Shown: positions 1 to 8,376, counted from the first letter of the stretch. The stretch: 64,000 nt of DNA from Prado023 sp039812125 (GCA_039812125.1 JBDHZV010000001.1:1-64000), one strand, 5' to 3'. Numbers and translations are program-made. Notes: a model not told the origin generated them from the letters alone.

Positions 1-1472
1 ACCCGCTGCTGCACGTCGGCCCGGTGGATACGGATCGACCCGCCGCCGATCTCGTTGCCGTTGCAGACCATGTCGTAGGCCCACGCCAGGGCCTCGCCGG
101 GGGCGTCCTCGAAGCGGTCCACCCAGTCGGCGTTCGGCGAGGTGAACGGGTGGTGCACGGCGGTCCAGCCGTGGCTGCCGTCGTCCTCGACGACCTCCTC
201 GAAGACCGGCGCGTCGACGACCCACAGGAAGGACCACGCCGACTCGTCGACGAGCGCGCACCTCGCGGCGATCTCCAGCCGCGTCGCCCCGAGCAGCGCC
301 CGGGCGTCCGAGGGCGCGCCGGCCGCGAAGAAGATGCAGTCACCGGGCTGGGCACCGGTGGCTGCCGCCAGCCCGGCGCGCTCGGCCTCGGAGATGTTCT
401 TGGCCACCGGCCCGCCCAGCGTGCCGTCGGCGCCCAGGGTCACGTAGGCCAGGCCCTTGGCCCCGCGCTGGCGGGCCCACTCCTGCCAGGCGTCGAAGGC
501 ACGGCGGGCCTGGGAGCCGCCCCCGGGCATGACGACTGCGCCCACGTAGGGGGCCTGGAACACCCGGAACGGCGTGGCGGCGAAGTAGTCGGTCAGCTCG
601 ACGAGCTCGACGCCGAAGCGCAGGTCGGGCTTGTCCGTGCCGAACCGGCGCATCGCCTCGGCGTAGGTCATGTGCGGGATCTCGCCGATCTCGTGCCCGA
701 TCGTGCCGGCCCAGATGGCCCGGATCACGGCCTCCCCGATCTCCAGCACGTCGGCCTGATCGACGAAGCTCATCTCGATGTCGAGCTGGGTGAACTCCGG
801 CTGGCGGTCCTTGCGGAAGTCCTCGTCGCGGTAGCACCGGGCGATCTGGAAGTAGCGCTCGAGTCCGGCGACCATGAGCAGCTGCTTGAACAGCTGCGGC
901 GACTGCGGCAGCGCGTACCAGCTGCCTGGTTGCAGCCGGGCCGGGACCAGGAAGTCGCGGGCCCCCTCCGGGGTGGAGGCGGTCAGGGTGGGGGTCTCCA
1001 CCTCGAGGAAGTCGCGGTCGAACAGGACCTCGCGGGCGATCTGGTTGGTCTTCGAGCGCAGCCGCATGATCCGGGCCGGCTCCGGTCGGCGCAGGTCCAG
1101 GTAGCGGTAGCGCAGCCGCGCCTCCTCGCCGACCTCGACATGCTCGTCGATGGGGAACGGCAGCGGGGCGGCCTCGGAGAGCACCTCGAGCTCACTGACC
1201 ATCACCTCGACCGCCCCGGTGGCCAGCTCCAGGTTCTCGTTGCCCTCCGGGCGGGCCACGACCTCGCCGACCACGCGGACGCAGAACTCGTTGCGCAGCG
1301 GGTGCGCGACGGCCGGGTCGTGCACGACGACCTGGACGATGCCCGTGCTGTCGCGCAGGTCCAGGAAGGCGACGCCGCCGTGGTCGCGCCGGCGGCCGAT
1401 CCAGCCCGCGAGGGTCACGGTGGTGCCCACGTGCGCGGGTCGCAGGGTGCCCGCCTGGTGGCTGCGGATCAT
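1..1472 (-). CDS. aspS: Aspartyl-tRNA synthetase, 3' end outside window
   Basis: Class II aminoacyl-tRNA synthetase that charges tRNA with aspartate (possibly also tRNA-Asn, as in many actinobacteria). About 490 codons are visible and the C-terminus runs off the window start; the family is about 590 residues. The protein begins MIRSHQAGTLRPAH and continues with the N-terminal OB-fold anticodon-binding domain (motif GWIGRRRDHGGVAFLDLR, about residues 27-44), followed by the class II catalytic domain and the bacterial insertion. The ATG at 1472 has AGGAG just upstream and overlaps the hisS stop by the four bases ATGA, so translation is probably coupled to hisS. The tandem with hisS is normal for actinobacteria. 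Confidence 0.95.
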   Translation of the reverse strand, partial: MIRSHQAGTLRPAHVGTTVTLAGWIGRRRDHGGVAFLDLRDSTGIVQVVVHDPAVAHPLRNEFCVRVVGEVVARPEGNENLELATGAVEVMVSELEVLSEAAPLPFPIDEHVEVGEEARLRYRYLDLRRPEPARIMRLRSKTNQIAREVLFDRDFLEVETPTLTASTPEGARDFLVPARLQPGSWYALPQSPQLFKQLLMVAGLERYFQIARCYRDEDFRKDRQPEFTQLDIEMSFVDQADVLEIGEAVIRAIWAGTIGHEIGEIPHMTYAEAMRRFGTDKPDLRFGVELVELTDYFAATPFRVFQAPYVGAVVMPGGGSQARRAFDAWQEWARQRGAKGLAYVTLGADGTLGGPVAKNISEAERAGLAAATGAQPGDCIFFAAGAPSDARALLGATRLEIAARCALVDESAWSFLWVVDAPVFEEVVEDDGSHGWTAVHHPFTSPNADWVDRFEDAPGEALAWAYDMVCNGNEIGGGSIRIHRADVQQR

Positions 1473-2815
1473 CGGGGGATCTCCTGTCCTGTGTCGGTGC
1501 GCACCACCCGGGGGTGCCGGTCGTCGACCGGTGGCTCCCAGGTGGCGGCGTCGGCGGGCTGCTGCTCGCCGGAGCGGATGTCCTTGACCGAGTCGCCGTC
1601 CGGGGCCGGGAACCACACGAACGGGATTCCCCGGCGGTCGGCGTGACGGATCTGCCGGCCGAACCGGTCGGCCCTGGGCGCCACCTCGACGGCGACGCCC
1701 CGTGCCCGCAGCGCGGTCGCCACGGCCAGCGAGGCGGGCCGGCTGTCCTCGTCGGTGACCGCGACCAGCACGCAGGTCGGCACCGGCCGGGTGGCGCGCA
1801 CCAGGCCCCGGCCGAGCAGCACCCCCAGCAGGCGCGAGACCCCGAGCGAGATGCCCACCCCCGGGTAGGTGACCCTGCCGTCCCGGGCCAGTGCGTCGTA
1901 GCGTCCACCCGAGCAGATCGACCCGACCGCCTCGTGCCCGACCAGCTGGGTCTCGTAGACGGTCCCGGTGTAGTAGTCCAGGCCCCGGGCGATCCGCAGG
2001 TCCGCCACGACCGACCCGGGCATCCGCCCCGACGCCGCCTCGACGACCGCTGCCAGCTCGGCCAGGCCCTCGTCGAGCAGCGGGTCGGACACGCCCAGGG
2101 CCCGCACGCGGTCGACGAACGACGCGTCCTCGGTGCGGATCCCGGCGAGGTCCAGGCAGCGCTGCGCGGCGCCGGCATCCAGCCCCGCCTCCTGCTGCAG
2201 CAGCGTGGCGACCGCGTCCGGGCCGATCTTCTCCAGCTTGTCCACGGCCCGCAGCACGACGGCGGTGTCCGGCGCGCCGACCCCGCGGTAGAACCCCTCG
2301 GCCAGCTTGCGGTTGTTCACCTGGATGACCGCCGGCGGCATCGGCAGCGCCCGGAACACCTCCGCCATCACCAGCGCCACCTCCACCTCGTGGTGGAACG
2401 ACAGGGTGTCGCGGCCCACGACGTCGATGTCGGCCTGGGTGAACTCCCGGTACCGGCCCTCCTGCGGGCGCTCGCCGCGCCAGACCTTCTGGATCTGGTA
2501 GCGGCGGAACGGGAACTCCAGGTGCCCGGCGTTCTGCACGACGTAGCGCGCGAACGGGACGGTCAGGTCGAAGTGCAGGCCCAGCCCGGCATCGGGCTCG
2601 CCCGCGGGCGCGTGCAGCCGACGCAGGACGTAGACCTCCTTGTCGATCTCGCCCTTGCGCAGCATCTGCTCGAGCGGCTCGACCGCGCGGGTCTCGATGG
2701 AGGCGAACCCGTGCAGCTCGAACACGCGTCGCACGGTGTCCAGGACGTGCTGCTCCACGACACGGTCGGCGGGCAGGTACTCCGGGAATCCGGACAGGGG
2801 GGCGGGTCGGCTCAT
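1469..2815 (-). CDS. hisS: Histidyl-tRNA synthetase
   Basis: 448-residue class II synthetase charging tRNA-His in the cytoplasm. Motif 2 is seen as RGERPQEGRYREF at about residues 113-125 with QADID following. The HisRS signature GLDYYTGTVYE lies near residue 280, and the C-terminal third is the anticodon-binding fold. Length is normal. The ATG overlaps the stop of the upstream metallo-hydrolase gene (ATGA), and its own stop overlaps the aspS start, giving a tightly coupled three-gene operon. In M. tuberculosis the same hydrolase gene also precedes hisS (Rv2581c-Rv2580c). Confidence 0.97.
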   Translation of the reverse strand: MSRPAPLSGFPEYLPADRVVEQHVLDTVRRVFELHGFASIETRAVEPLEQMLRKGEIDKEVYVLRRLHAPAGEPDAGLGLHFDLTVPFARYVVQNAGHLEFPFRRYQIQKVWRGERPQEGRYREFTQADIDVVGRDTLSFHHEVEVALVMAEVFRALPMPPAVIQVNNRKLAEGFYRGVGAPDTAVVLRAVDKLEKIGPDAVATLLQQEAGLDAGAAQRCLDLAGIRTEDASFVDRVRALGVSDPLLDEGLAELAAVVEAASGRMPGSVVADLRIARGLDYYTGTVYETQLVGHEAVGSICSGGRYDALARDGRVTYPGVGISLGVSRLLGVLLGRGLVRATRPVPTCVLVAVTDEDSRPASLAVATALRARGVAVEVAPRADRFGRQIRHADRRGIPFVWFPAPDGDSVKDIRSGEQQPADAATWEPPVDDRHPRVVRTDTGQEIPR

Positions 2816-3504
2816 CGCTGCGCTCCTCCGGGCGCCAGGGCCTGCAGGTAGGGGTTGGTGCGGCGCTCCCGGCCGATCGTCGTCGTGGCGCCGTGGCCGG
2901 GCAGGACCACCATCTCGTCGGGCTGGGACAGCACCACCCGACGCAGCGACGCCAGCATCGCCGCGTGGTCGCCGCCCGGCAGGTCGGTCCGGCCGATGGA
3001 CCCGGCGAACAGCAGGTCGCCGGACAGCATCAGCGGGCCGCCGTCCGGGTCCCGCAGCCGGAAGGCGATGGAGCCCGGAGTGTGACCGGGAGCGTGGTCG
3101 GCGACCATCGTCAGGCCGGCCAGGTCGAGCTCGGCACCGTCGACGAGCTCGCGCACGTCGGCCGGCTCGGCGAAGCCGGCGGACCCCACCAGGTGGGCGA
3201 AGGCGGCCCGGGTCTGCGCCGAAACCCCCGCGAAGGGATCGGCGAGCAGGGCCCGGTCACCGGGGTGGACCCACGCGGGGATGTCGTAGCCGTCGGCCAC
3301 CGGCAGCACCGACCACATGTGGTCGATGTGGCCGTGGGTCAGCACCACGGCCACCGGCCGGAGGTGGTGCTCGGCCACCACCTGCTCGATACCGGCGCGC
3401 GCGTCCATCCCGGGGTCGACGATGACGGCCTCGCTGCCCCGGCCCGTCGCCAGGACCCAGCAGTTGGTGCCGAAGGGGCCGGCGGGGAAACCGGCGACCA
3501 GCAT
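2812..3504 (-). CDS. MBL-fold metallo-hydrolase (glyoxalase II-like)
   Basis: 230-residue metallo-beta-lactamase-fold hydrolase, probably a thioester hydrolase of the glyoxalase II type; the substrate is not known. The zinc-binding motif HGHIDH is at residues 57-62. Further metal ligands lie in APGHTPGS and SGDLLFAGSIGR, and the last His is in LPGHG. The chosen ATG at 3504 has GGAG about 8 nt upstream. The open frame continues further upstream, but that part is Arg/Pro/Thr-rich and resembles no family member, so it is treated as leader. It is the first gene of the hydrolase-hisS-aspS operon and corresponds to Rv2581c in the conserved actinobacterial order. Confidence 0.88.
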   Translation of the reverse strand: MLVAGFPAGPFGTNCWVLATGRGSEAVIVDPGMDARAGIEQVVAEHHLRPVAVVLTHGHIDHMWSVLPVADGYDIPAWVHPGDRALLADPFAGVSAQTRAAFAHLVGSAGFAEPADVRELVDGAELDLAGLTMVADHAPGHTPGSIAFRLRDPDGGPLMLSGDLLFAGSIGRTDLPGGDHAAMLASLRRVVLSQPDEMVVLPGHGATTTIGRERRTNPYLQALAPGGAQR

Positions 3505-3513
3505 CGGGGCTCC

Positions 3514-3573
3514 GTTCGTCTCGGTGTTCGGCTCGGGGTTCGTCTCGGCGTGTCGTCTGGCGTTCGTCTGGGG
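3514..3573. repeat. Degenerate tandem repeat, unit about 12 bp
   Basis: Copies of GTTCGTCTCGG or close variants start at 3514, 3526 and 3538, with weaker copies to about 3572 (GTTCGTCTGGG at 3562). They lie directly upstream of the ribosome binding site of the metallo-hydrolase gene, inside its presumed mRNA leader. Their function is unknown; they may simply be replication slippage products. Confidence 0.5.
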
Positions 3574-3675
3574 CGTGCGGCGGCGCGTCCCGGGAGGTGG
3601 CGCCCGGGGTCGTCCGTGCGGCGCGGCGTCCGCCGGCACGCGCAGGGGACTGTCCGCGCCACGCGGGACCGGGCA

Positions 3676-3681
3676 AGGGTA
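3676..3681 (-). promoter_or_regulatory. Putative -10 box for hydrolase-hisS-aspS operon
   Basis: On the minus strand this reads TACCCT, matching the actinobacterial -10 form TANNNT. It would give a leader of about 165 nt before the hydrolase ATG at 3504. No convincing -35 was seen; its position is occupied by the palindrome at 3690-3704. Confidence 0.4.
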
Positions 3682-3689
3682 TCCGCTGC

Positions 3690-3704
3690 TGGGACGGCGT
3701 CCCA
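3690..3704. promoter_or_regulatory. Palindrome between divergent promoters
   Basis: TGGGAC-GGC-GTCCCA is a perfect inverted repeat with 6-bp arms. It lies between the two outward-facing -10 boxes and covers the expected -35 zones of both. It could bind a regulator controlling the synthetase operon and the cyclophilin operon together; no regulator is known. Confidence 0.4.
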
Positions 3705-3711
3705 ACCCGCT

Positions 3712-3717
3712 TAGACT
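3712..3717 (+). promoter_or_regulatory. Putative -10 box for cyclophilin gene
   Basis: TAGACT fits the TANNNT consensus. Transcription would start near 3724 and leave a leader of about 40 nt with GAGG 8 nt before the GTG at 3764. Confidence 0.45.
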
Positions 3718-3763
3718 CGCGCACGTCCAGTCCCCACACGTCGCAGCGCCCGAGGTGTCCCAC

Positions 3764-4558
3764 GTGAAGAAGCCCGGAACCGGGGTCACGAACAAGCGCC
3801 GGCGCGAGCTGGCCAGCGCCAAGGCGCAGCGGCAGGCCGCCCGCCGGGCCACCCGGCGGGCCCAGCACCGACGCCGCCTGGTGATGGGATGGGGCCTGGC
3901 GGCCCTCGTGGTGGTGGTCGGCGTCGCGGTGCTCGCGCTGTGGCCCCGCGGCGATGCCCAGACCACGGCCGAGCCGGTGGCCGTCGAGGGTTGCGGGCCG
4001 GCGCCGACCCCGAGCGGCACGGCCCCGACCTGGGAGGCCGCGCCCAAGGACGAGCTGGTCGCCGGGACGGACTACCAGCTCACCCTGACGACCAACTGCG
4101 GCGACATCGTGATCGACACCCTGCCCAGCGAGGCCCCGAAGACGGTCAACGCCATGCAGTGGCTGGCCGACCAGGGCTACTTCGACAACACCCTGTGCAC
4201 CCGGGTCACCACGGGCAACCTGTACGTCCTGCAGTGCGGGGACCCGACCGGGACCGGCGGAGGTGGCCCCGGGTTCACCCTGCCCGACGAGAACCTGCCC
4301 GAGGACGGCACCGCCAACTACCCGGCGGGCACCGTGGCGATGGCCAACCGTGGCCCGGGGACCTCGGGGAGCCAGTTCTTCATCGCCTACGAGGACACCA
4401 CGCTGCCGGCGGACTACACGGTCTGGGGCACGGTGACCTCCGGTCTGGACATCGTCACGAAGATCGCCGAGGCTGGGGTCTCCGGTGGGGGCACGGACGG
4501 CACGCCTGCCGCGCCCATCGGGATCGTCTCGGCCCAGGTGACGACAGGCGAGGGCTGA
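3764..4558 (+). CDS. Membrane-anchored cyclophilin-type peptidyl-prolyl isomerase
   Basis: 264-residue protein. A strongly basic N-terminus (residues 1-40) is followed by one hydrophobic segment (about 41-60) and then a cyclophilin domain from about residue 100, probably outside the membrane. Cyclophilin marks include LQCGDPTGTG, SGSQFFI and a retained catalytic-type Arg, although the usual FHR is replaced by CTR, so activity may differ. The GTG at 3764 is chosen because GAGG lies 8 nt upstream; a GTG at 3755 is an alternative. The location between relA and hisS matches ppiB (Rv2582) in mycobacteria. It may assist folding of exported proteins. Confidence 0.88.
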   Translation: MKKPGTGVTNKRRRELASAKAQRQAARRATRRAQHRRRLVMGWGLAALVVVVGVAVLALWPRGDAQTTAEPVAVEGCGPAPTPSGTAPTWEAAPKDELVAGTDYQLTLTTNCGDIVIDTLPSEAPKTVNAMQWLADQGYFDNTLCTRVTTGNLYVLQCGDPTGTGGGGPGFTLPDENLPEDGTANYPAGTVAMANRGPGTSGSQFFIAYEDTTLPADYTVWGTVTSGLDIVTKIAEAGVSGGGTDGTPAAPIGIVSAQVTTGEG

Positions 4559-4576
4559 CCGACGACCCGGCAGGGC

Positions 4577-4611
4577 ATGGAACAATGAACCGACCACGAG
4601 CAAGAGGATGA
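4577..4611 (+). other. Chain of mini-ORFs overlapping the DUF349 start
   Basis: An ATG at 4577 opens a three-codon frame (MEQ) whose TGA overlaps the ATG at 4585. That ATG opens an eight-codon frame (MNRPRARG) whose TGA at 4609-4611 overlaps the ATG at 4608 of the next gene. Both overlaps are ATGA. This could hand ribosomes to the DUF349 gene or could be chance. Confidence 0.3.
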
Positions 4612-5858
4612 GCAGCATGACCGAGCACGACCACGGGAGGGTCGCCGAGGACGGCACCGTTTATGTGCGCCGTCCCGACGGCGAGGAGGTCGTCGTCGGC
4701 CAGTGGGCCGCCGGGACGCCGGCCGAGGGACTGGCGTTCTTCGAGCGCAAGTACGACGGGTTGCGGGCCGAGGCCGAACTGCTCCTGGTCCGCCTCAAGG
4801 ACGGCAAGGCCAGCCCGGACGCCGTGACCACGCTGACCGGCAAGCTGCGCCAGACCGTCGAGACCCCCAACGTCGTCGGTGACCTCGCTGCCCTGTCCGG
4901 CCTGGCCGACCAGCTCGACCAGGCCGGAGCAGCCCGCAAGGAGGCGGTCGCCGCGGCCCGTGCCGCCGCCCGGGCTCGCACGGTCGCCGAGCGCACCGCC
5001 ATCGTGGAGGAGGCGGAGAGCCTGGCCGCCTCGACGCAATGGAAGTCGACCGGCGACCGGTTCAAGGACCTGCAGGCCGCGTGGACCGCCCTGCCCCGGG
5101 GCGACCGCTCCACCCGCGACGTCGAGCAGGAGCTGTGGAAGCGGTTCAGCACCGCCCGCTCGGCGTTCGACAAGGCGCGTCGGGCCCACTTCGCCCAGCT
5201 CGACGCCACCCGCAAGGAGGCGACGTCGGCCAAGGAGGCGCTGATCGCCCGCGCCGAGGCGCTGTCGACCAGCACCGACTGGGCGGAGACGTCCCGCGCG
5301 TATCGCGACCTGATGGACCAGTGGCGGGCCGCGCCGCGGGCCGGCCGGACCGAGGAGGACAAGCTGTGGGCGCGCTTCCGCGCCGCCCAGGACACGTTCT
5401 TCGAGGCTCGCACCTCGTCGCAGAGCGAGCGCGACGACGACCAGCGCGCCAATGCCCGGGCCAAGGAGGAACTGGCCGTCGAGGCCGAGGCGCTGCTGCC
5501 GATCACCGACCTGGCCACTGCCAAGAACGCGCTGCGCGGCATCCAGGACCGCTGGTCGGCGATCGGCCATGTCCCGCGCCAGGACCGCGACCGGCTGGAG
5601 GGCCGCCTGCGCCGGGTCGAGGAGGCCGTGCGTCGTCAGGAGGACGACCAGTGGCGTCGGACCGACCCGGCCAAGCGCGCCCTGGCCGAGTCCACGGTGG
5701 AGACGTTCCGCGCCTCCCTGGCCAAGCTGGAGGCGGAGGCCGACGCTGCGCAGGCGGCTGGCAACGCCCGACGTGCGGCGGACCTGCGGTCCCGTGCCGT
5801 GTCGACGCGGTCGCTGCTGGCCGCTGCGGAGAACTCGCTGGCCGAGTACTCTCGCTGA
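4608..5858 (+). CDS. DUF349 domain-containing coiled-coil protein
   Basis: 416-residue, Ala/Glu/Arg-rich helical protein with several DUF349 units (about residues 150-390), each marked by W-K-x-x-G/T patterns such as QWKSTGDRFKDLQAAW. No signal peptide or membrane segment was seen. The molecular function of DUF349 proteins is not established. Two starts compete: ATG 4608, which overlaps an upstream mini-ORF stop (ATGA), and ATG 4617, which has AAGAGG 9 nt upstream. The gene follows the cyclophilin gene by 49 nt and is likely cotranscribed. A strong hairpin follows the stop. Confidence 0.85.
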   Translation: MSSMTEHDHGRVAEDGTVYVRRPDGEEVVVGQWAAGTPAEGLAFFERKYDGLRAEAELLLVRLKDGKASPDAVTTLTGKLRQTVETPNVVGDLAALSGLADQLDQAGAARKEAVAAARAAARARTVAERTAIVEEAESLAASTQWKSTGDRFKDLQAAWTALPRGDRSTRDVEQELWKRFSTARSAFDKARRAHFAQLDATRKEATSAKEALIARAEALSTSTDWAETSRAYRDLMDQWRAAPRAGRTEEDKLWARFRAAQDTFFEARTSSQSERDDDQRANARAKEELAVEAEALLPITDLATAKNALRGIQDRWSAIGHVPRQDRDRLEGRLRRVEEAVRRQEDDQWRRTDPAKRALAESTVETFRASLAKLEAEADAAQAAGNARRAADLRSRAVSTRSLLAAAENSLAEYSR

Positions 5859-5864
5859 CCGTCG

Positions 5865-5909
5865 CGCTTCGGGCGTGACCTGCGCGCAACGCAGGTGCGG
5901 CCCGAAGCG
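5865..5909. terminator. Bidirectional stem-loop between DUF349 gene and relA
   Basis: A perfect 10-bp outer stem (CGCTTCGGGC at 5865-5874, GCCCGAAGCG at 5900-5909) encloses a second hairpin (ACCTGCG 5878-5884, CGCAGGT 5890-5896). It begins 6 bp after the DUF349 stop and serves convergent genes. There is no T-tract, as is common in actinobacteria. Confidence 0.7.
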
Positions 5910-5987
5910 TGACGGCGCCAACGTCAGGCCCATGTGGGGGGGGGACGCCCATGCCGGGACACCGCGGCCCGCTCGGCGCACGCCCGC

Positions 5988-6025
5988 GTGGGGTGATCCC
6001 GGTGCGAGTGGGGTGATCCCGGTGC
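5988..6025. repeat. Two-copy tandem repeat, 20-bp period
   Basis: GTGGGGTGATCCCGGTGC occurs at 5988-6005 and again at 6008-6025. It lies in the convergent spacer just past the relA stop, and a run of nine G precedes it at 5936-5944. Each unit holds the short palindrome GGGTGATCCC. No function is known; it may form hairpins at the relA transcript end. Confidence 0.55.
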
Positions 6026-6043
6026 TGGTCGGCCCGCGCGGTG

Positions 6044-8323
6044 CTACACGCGGTACGCGTCGTAGACACCCTCGACATTGCGGACCGCCCGCAGCACCGC
6101 GCCCAGGTGCTTGGGGTCGCCCATCTCGAAGGTGAACCGCGACATCGCGATCCGCTCCCGGGTGGTCGACACCGCCGCCGACAGGATGTTCACGTGCTGG
6201 TCGGACAGCGCCCGGGTGACGTCGGACAGCAGCCGGGCCCGGTCGAGGGCCTCGACCTGGATGTTGACCAGGAACACCGAGGACGCCCCCGGCGACCAGG
6301 CCACCGGCACGAACCGCTCGGCCTGCGTGGCCATCGCCGCGACGTTGGCGCAGTCCGAGCGGTGCACCGAGACCCCGTGGCCACGGGTCACGAAGCCGGT
6401 GATCTCGTCGCCGGGAACCGGTGTGCAGCAACGGGCCAGCTTCACCCACACGTCGCCGAGCTGGGATCCGATCACGGTGACACCGGGGTCGGACTCGGTG
6501 CGCGGGCGGATCCGGGGGATCCCCTGGGGGGTGACGCCCTCGGCGGCGTCGTCGGCTGCCGCTGCCGGGCCCCCCGCCGTGGCCACCAGCCGGTGGATCA
6601 CGGTCTGCGGGCTGATCCGGCCCTCCCCGATGGCCGCGTACAGGGCGGTGACGTCCTGCTGGCGCAGGTCGACCGCGACCGTCGACAGTGCCTGGGTGGA
6701 CAGCAGCCGGTGGACGGCCACGCCCTCCTTGCGCATGGCCTTGAGCAGGAGGTCCTTGCCCTTCTCGATGGCCTCCTCGCGGCGCTCCTTGGAGAACCAC
6801 GCCTTGATCTTGCTCTTGGCCCGCGGGCTGCGCACGAACGTCAGCCAGTCGCGGCTGGGGCCGGCTCCCTCGGCCTTCGAGGTGAACACCTCGACGGAGT
6901 CGCCGTTGCTCAGCGGGCTGTCCAGCGGGACGAGCCGGCCGTTGACCCGCGCCCCGACACAGCGGTGACCCAACTCGGTGTGCACGGCATAGGCGAAGTC
7001 GACCGGCGTGGAGCCCGACGGCAGCGCGACGACGTCGCCACGCGGGGTGAAGACGAACACCTCCGAGGAGCCCAGGTCGTAGCGGAGGGACTCGAGGAAC
7101 TCACCGGGGTCCTCGGTCTCCCGCTGCCACTCCACGAGCTGACGCAGCCACCCGAGGTCGTCAGGACCGATCTTGCCGCCGACCTCGGCCTGCTTGTAGC
7201 GCCAGTGCGCGGCGATGCCGTACTCGGCGGCGCGGTGCATCTCGTGGGTGCGGATCTGCACCTCGACGGTCTTGCCCTCCGGGCCGATCACCGTGGTGTG
7301 CAGCGACTGGTACATGTTGAACTTGGGCATCGCGATGTAGTCCTTGAACCGCCCCGGCAACGGGTTCCAGGTCGCGTGCAGCGTCCCCAGCACGGCGTAG
7401 CAGTCCCGTACGGTGTCCACCAGGATGCGCACGCCCACCAGGTCATAGATGTCGGAGAAGTCGTGACCGCGCACGATCATCTTCTGGTAGACGGAGTAGT
7501 AGTGCTTCGGGCGACCGGTGACGGTGGCCCGGATCCGGGCCTCGCGCAACTTGCCGTCGACGTCGGAGATCACCCGCTCGAGGTACTGCTCGCGCGCGGG
7601 GGCCCGCTGGCTGACCAGCCGGACGATCTCCTCGTACATCTTCGGGTGCAGGGTCGCGAACGCGAGGTCCTCCAGCTCCCACTTCACCGTGTTCATCCCG
7701 AGCCGGTGCGCCAGTGGGGCGTAGATCTCCAGGGTCTCGCGGGCCTTGGTCGCCTGCTTCTCGGCAGGCAGCCACTGCAGGGTGCGCATGTTGTGCAGGC
7801 GATCGGCGAGCTTGATCACGAGCACGCGGATGTCGCGTGCCATGGCCACGACCATCTTGCGCACGGTCTCCGCTGCGCTGGCATCGCCATAGGTGACCTT
7901 GTCCAGCTTGGTGACCCCGTCGACCAGGGAGGCGATCTCCTCGCCGAACTCCGCGCGCAGGTCGTCGAGGGTGTAGCCGGTGTCCTCGACGGTGTCGTGC
8001 AGCAGGGCCGCGGCCAGGGTCGGGGCGGTCATGCCCAGGTCGGCCAGGATCTGGGCGACCGCGATGGGGTGGGTGATGTAGGCCTCGCCGGAGCGCCGCC
8101 GCTGGTCGCGATGCAGGTACCCCGCGGTCTGGTACGCACGCCAGACCACCCTGGTGTCGGACTTGGGGTGGTACTGGTGCAACGTGCGCAGCACGGGCTC
8201 GAGGTCCGGGCTGGCCGCGGGTGCCGTGCCCCGGTTGGCGATCCGGGACAGCCTCGACCGCAGTCCCGTGGTGGTCTCCCCCGCGGGATCGGTGGGCGGG
8301 GTGGTCTCCGACGTCGCCAACAT
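6044..8323 (-). CDS. relA: Bifunctional (p)ppGpp synthetase/hydrolase
   Basis: 759-residue long RelA/SpoT homologue making and degrading the alarmone (p)ppGpp. Domains in order: HD hydrolase (LLHDTVEDT near residue 110), synthetase (GRFKDYIAMPKFNMYQSLHT near 325), TGS (VFVFTPRGDVVALPSGSTP near 430), helical/zinc-finger region with ARCCTPVPGD, and a C-terminal ACT domain. An intact HD motif suggests both activities. The start is uncertain: GTG 8326, ATG 8323 and TTG 8320 are adjacent, and GGGAGG sits 2 nt before the ATG but 5 nt before the TTG. A -10 box lies at 8346-8351. In relatives apt separates relA from secF; it is absent here. Confidence 0.96.
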   Translation of the reverse strand: MLATSETTPPTDPAGETTTGLRSRLSRIANRGTAPAASPDLEPVLRTLHQYHPKSDTRVVWRAYQTAGYLHRDQRRRSGEAYITHPIAVAQILADLGMTAPTLAAALLHDTVEDTGYTLDDLRAEFGEEIASLVDGVTKLDKVTYGDASAAETVRKMVVAMARDIRVLVIKLADRLHNMRTLQWLPAEKQATKARETLEIYAPLAHRLGMNTVKWELEDLAFATLHPKMYEEIVRLVSQRAPAREQYLERVISDVDGKLREARIRATVTGRPKHYYSVYQKMIVRGHDFSDIYDLVGVRILVDTVRDCYAVLGTLHATWNPLPGRFKDYIAMPKFNMYQSLHTTVIGPEGKTVEVQIRTHEMHRAAEYGIAAHWRYKQAEVGGKIGPDDLGWLRQLVEWQRETEDPGEFLESLRYDLGSSEVFVFTPRGDVVALPSGSTPVDFAYAVHTELGHRCVGARVNGRLVPLDSPLSNGDSVEVFTSKAEGAGPSRDWLTFVRSPRAKSKIKAWFSKERREEAIEKGKDLLLKAMRKEGVAVHRLLSTQALSTVAVDLRQQDVTALYAAIGEGRISPQTVIHRLVATAGGPAAAADDAAEGVTPQGIPRIRPRTESDPGVTVIGSQLGDVWVKLARCCTPVPGDEITGFVTRGHGVSVHRSDCANVAAMATQAERFVPVAWSPGASSVFLVNIQVEALDRARLLSDVTRALSDQHVNILSAAVSTTRERIAMSRFTFEMGDPKHLGAVLRAVRNVEGVYDAYRV

Positions 8324-8345
8324 CACCTCCCAGTCGTGTGGGCCG

Positions 8346-8351
8346 AGTCTA
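8346..8351 (-). promoter_or_regulatory. Putative -10 box for relA
   Basis: TAGACT on the minus strand, giving a leader of about 16 nt that carries GGGAGG. It suggests relA has its own promoter apart from secDF. Confidence 0.45.
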
Positions 8352-8357
8352 CGCTGC

Positions 8358-8376
8358 GCCGGCCGCCCGGGCCGGC
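8358..8376 (-). terminator. Possible terminator after secDF
   Basis: GCCGGCC (8358-8364) and GGCCGGC (8370-8376) form a 7-bp GC stem with a 5-nt loop, downstream of the secF stop and just before the relA promoter. There is no T-tract, so its activity is uncertain. Confidence 0.35.

Noticed and set aside
3505..3763. T-box or other tRNA-sensing riboswitch before the hisS operon.
   Set aside because: No T-box core sequence was found in the leader.
3505..4047. Possible 180-residue N-terminal extension of the MBL hydrolase.
   Set aside because: The sequence is low-complexity, crosses the divergent promoter region and overlaps the opposite-strand cyclophilin start.
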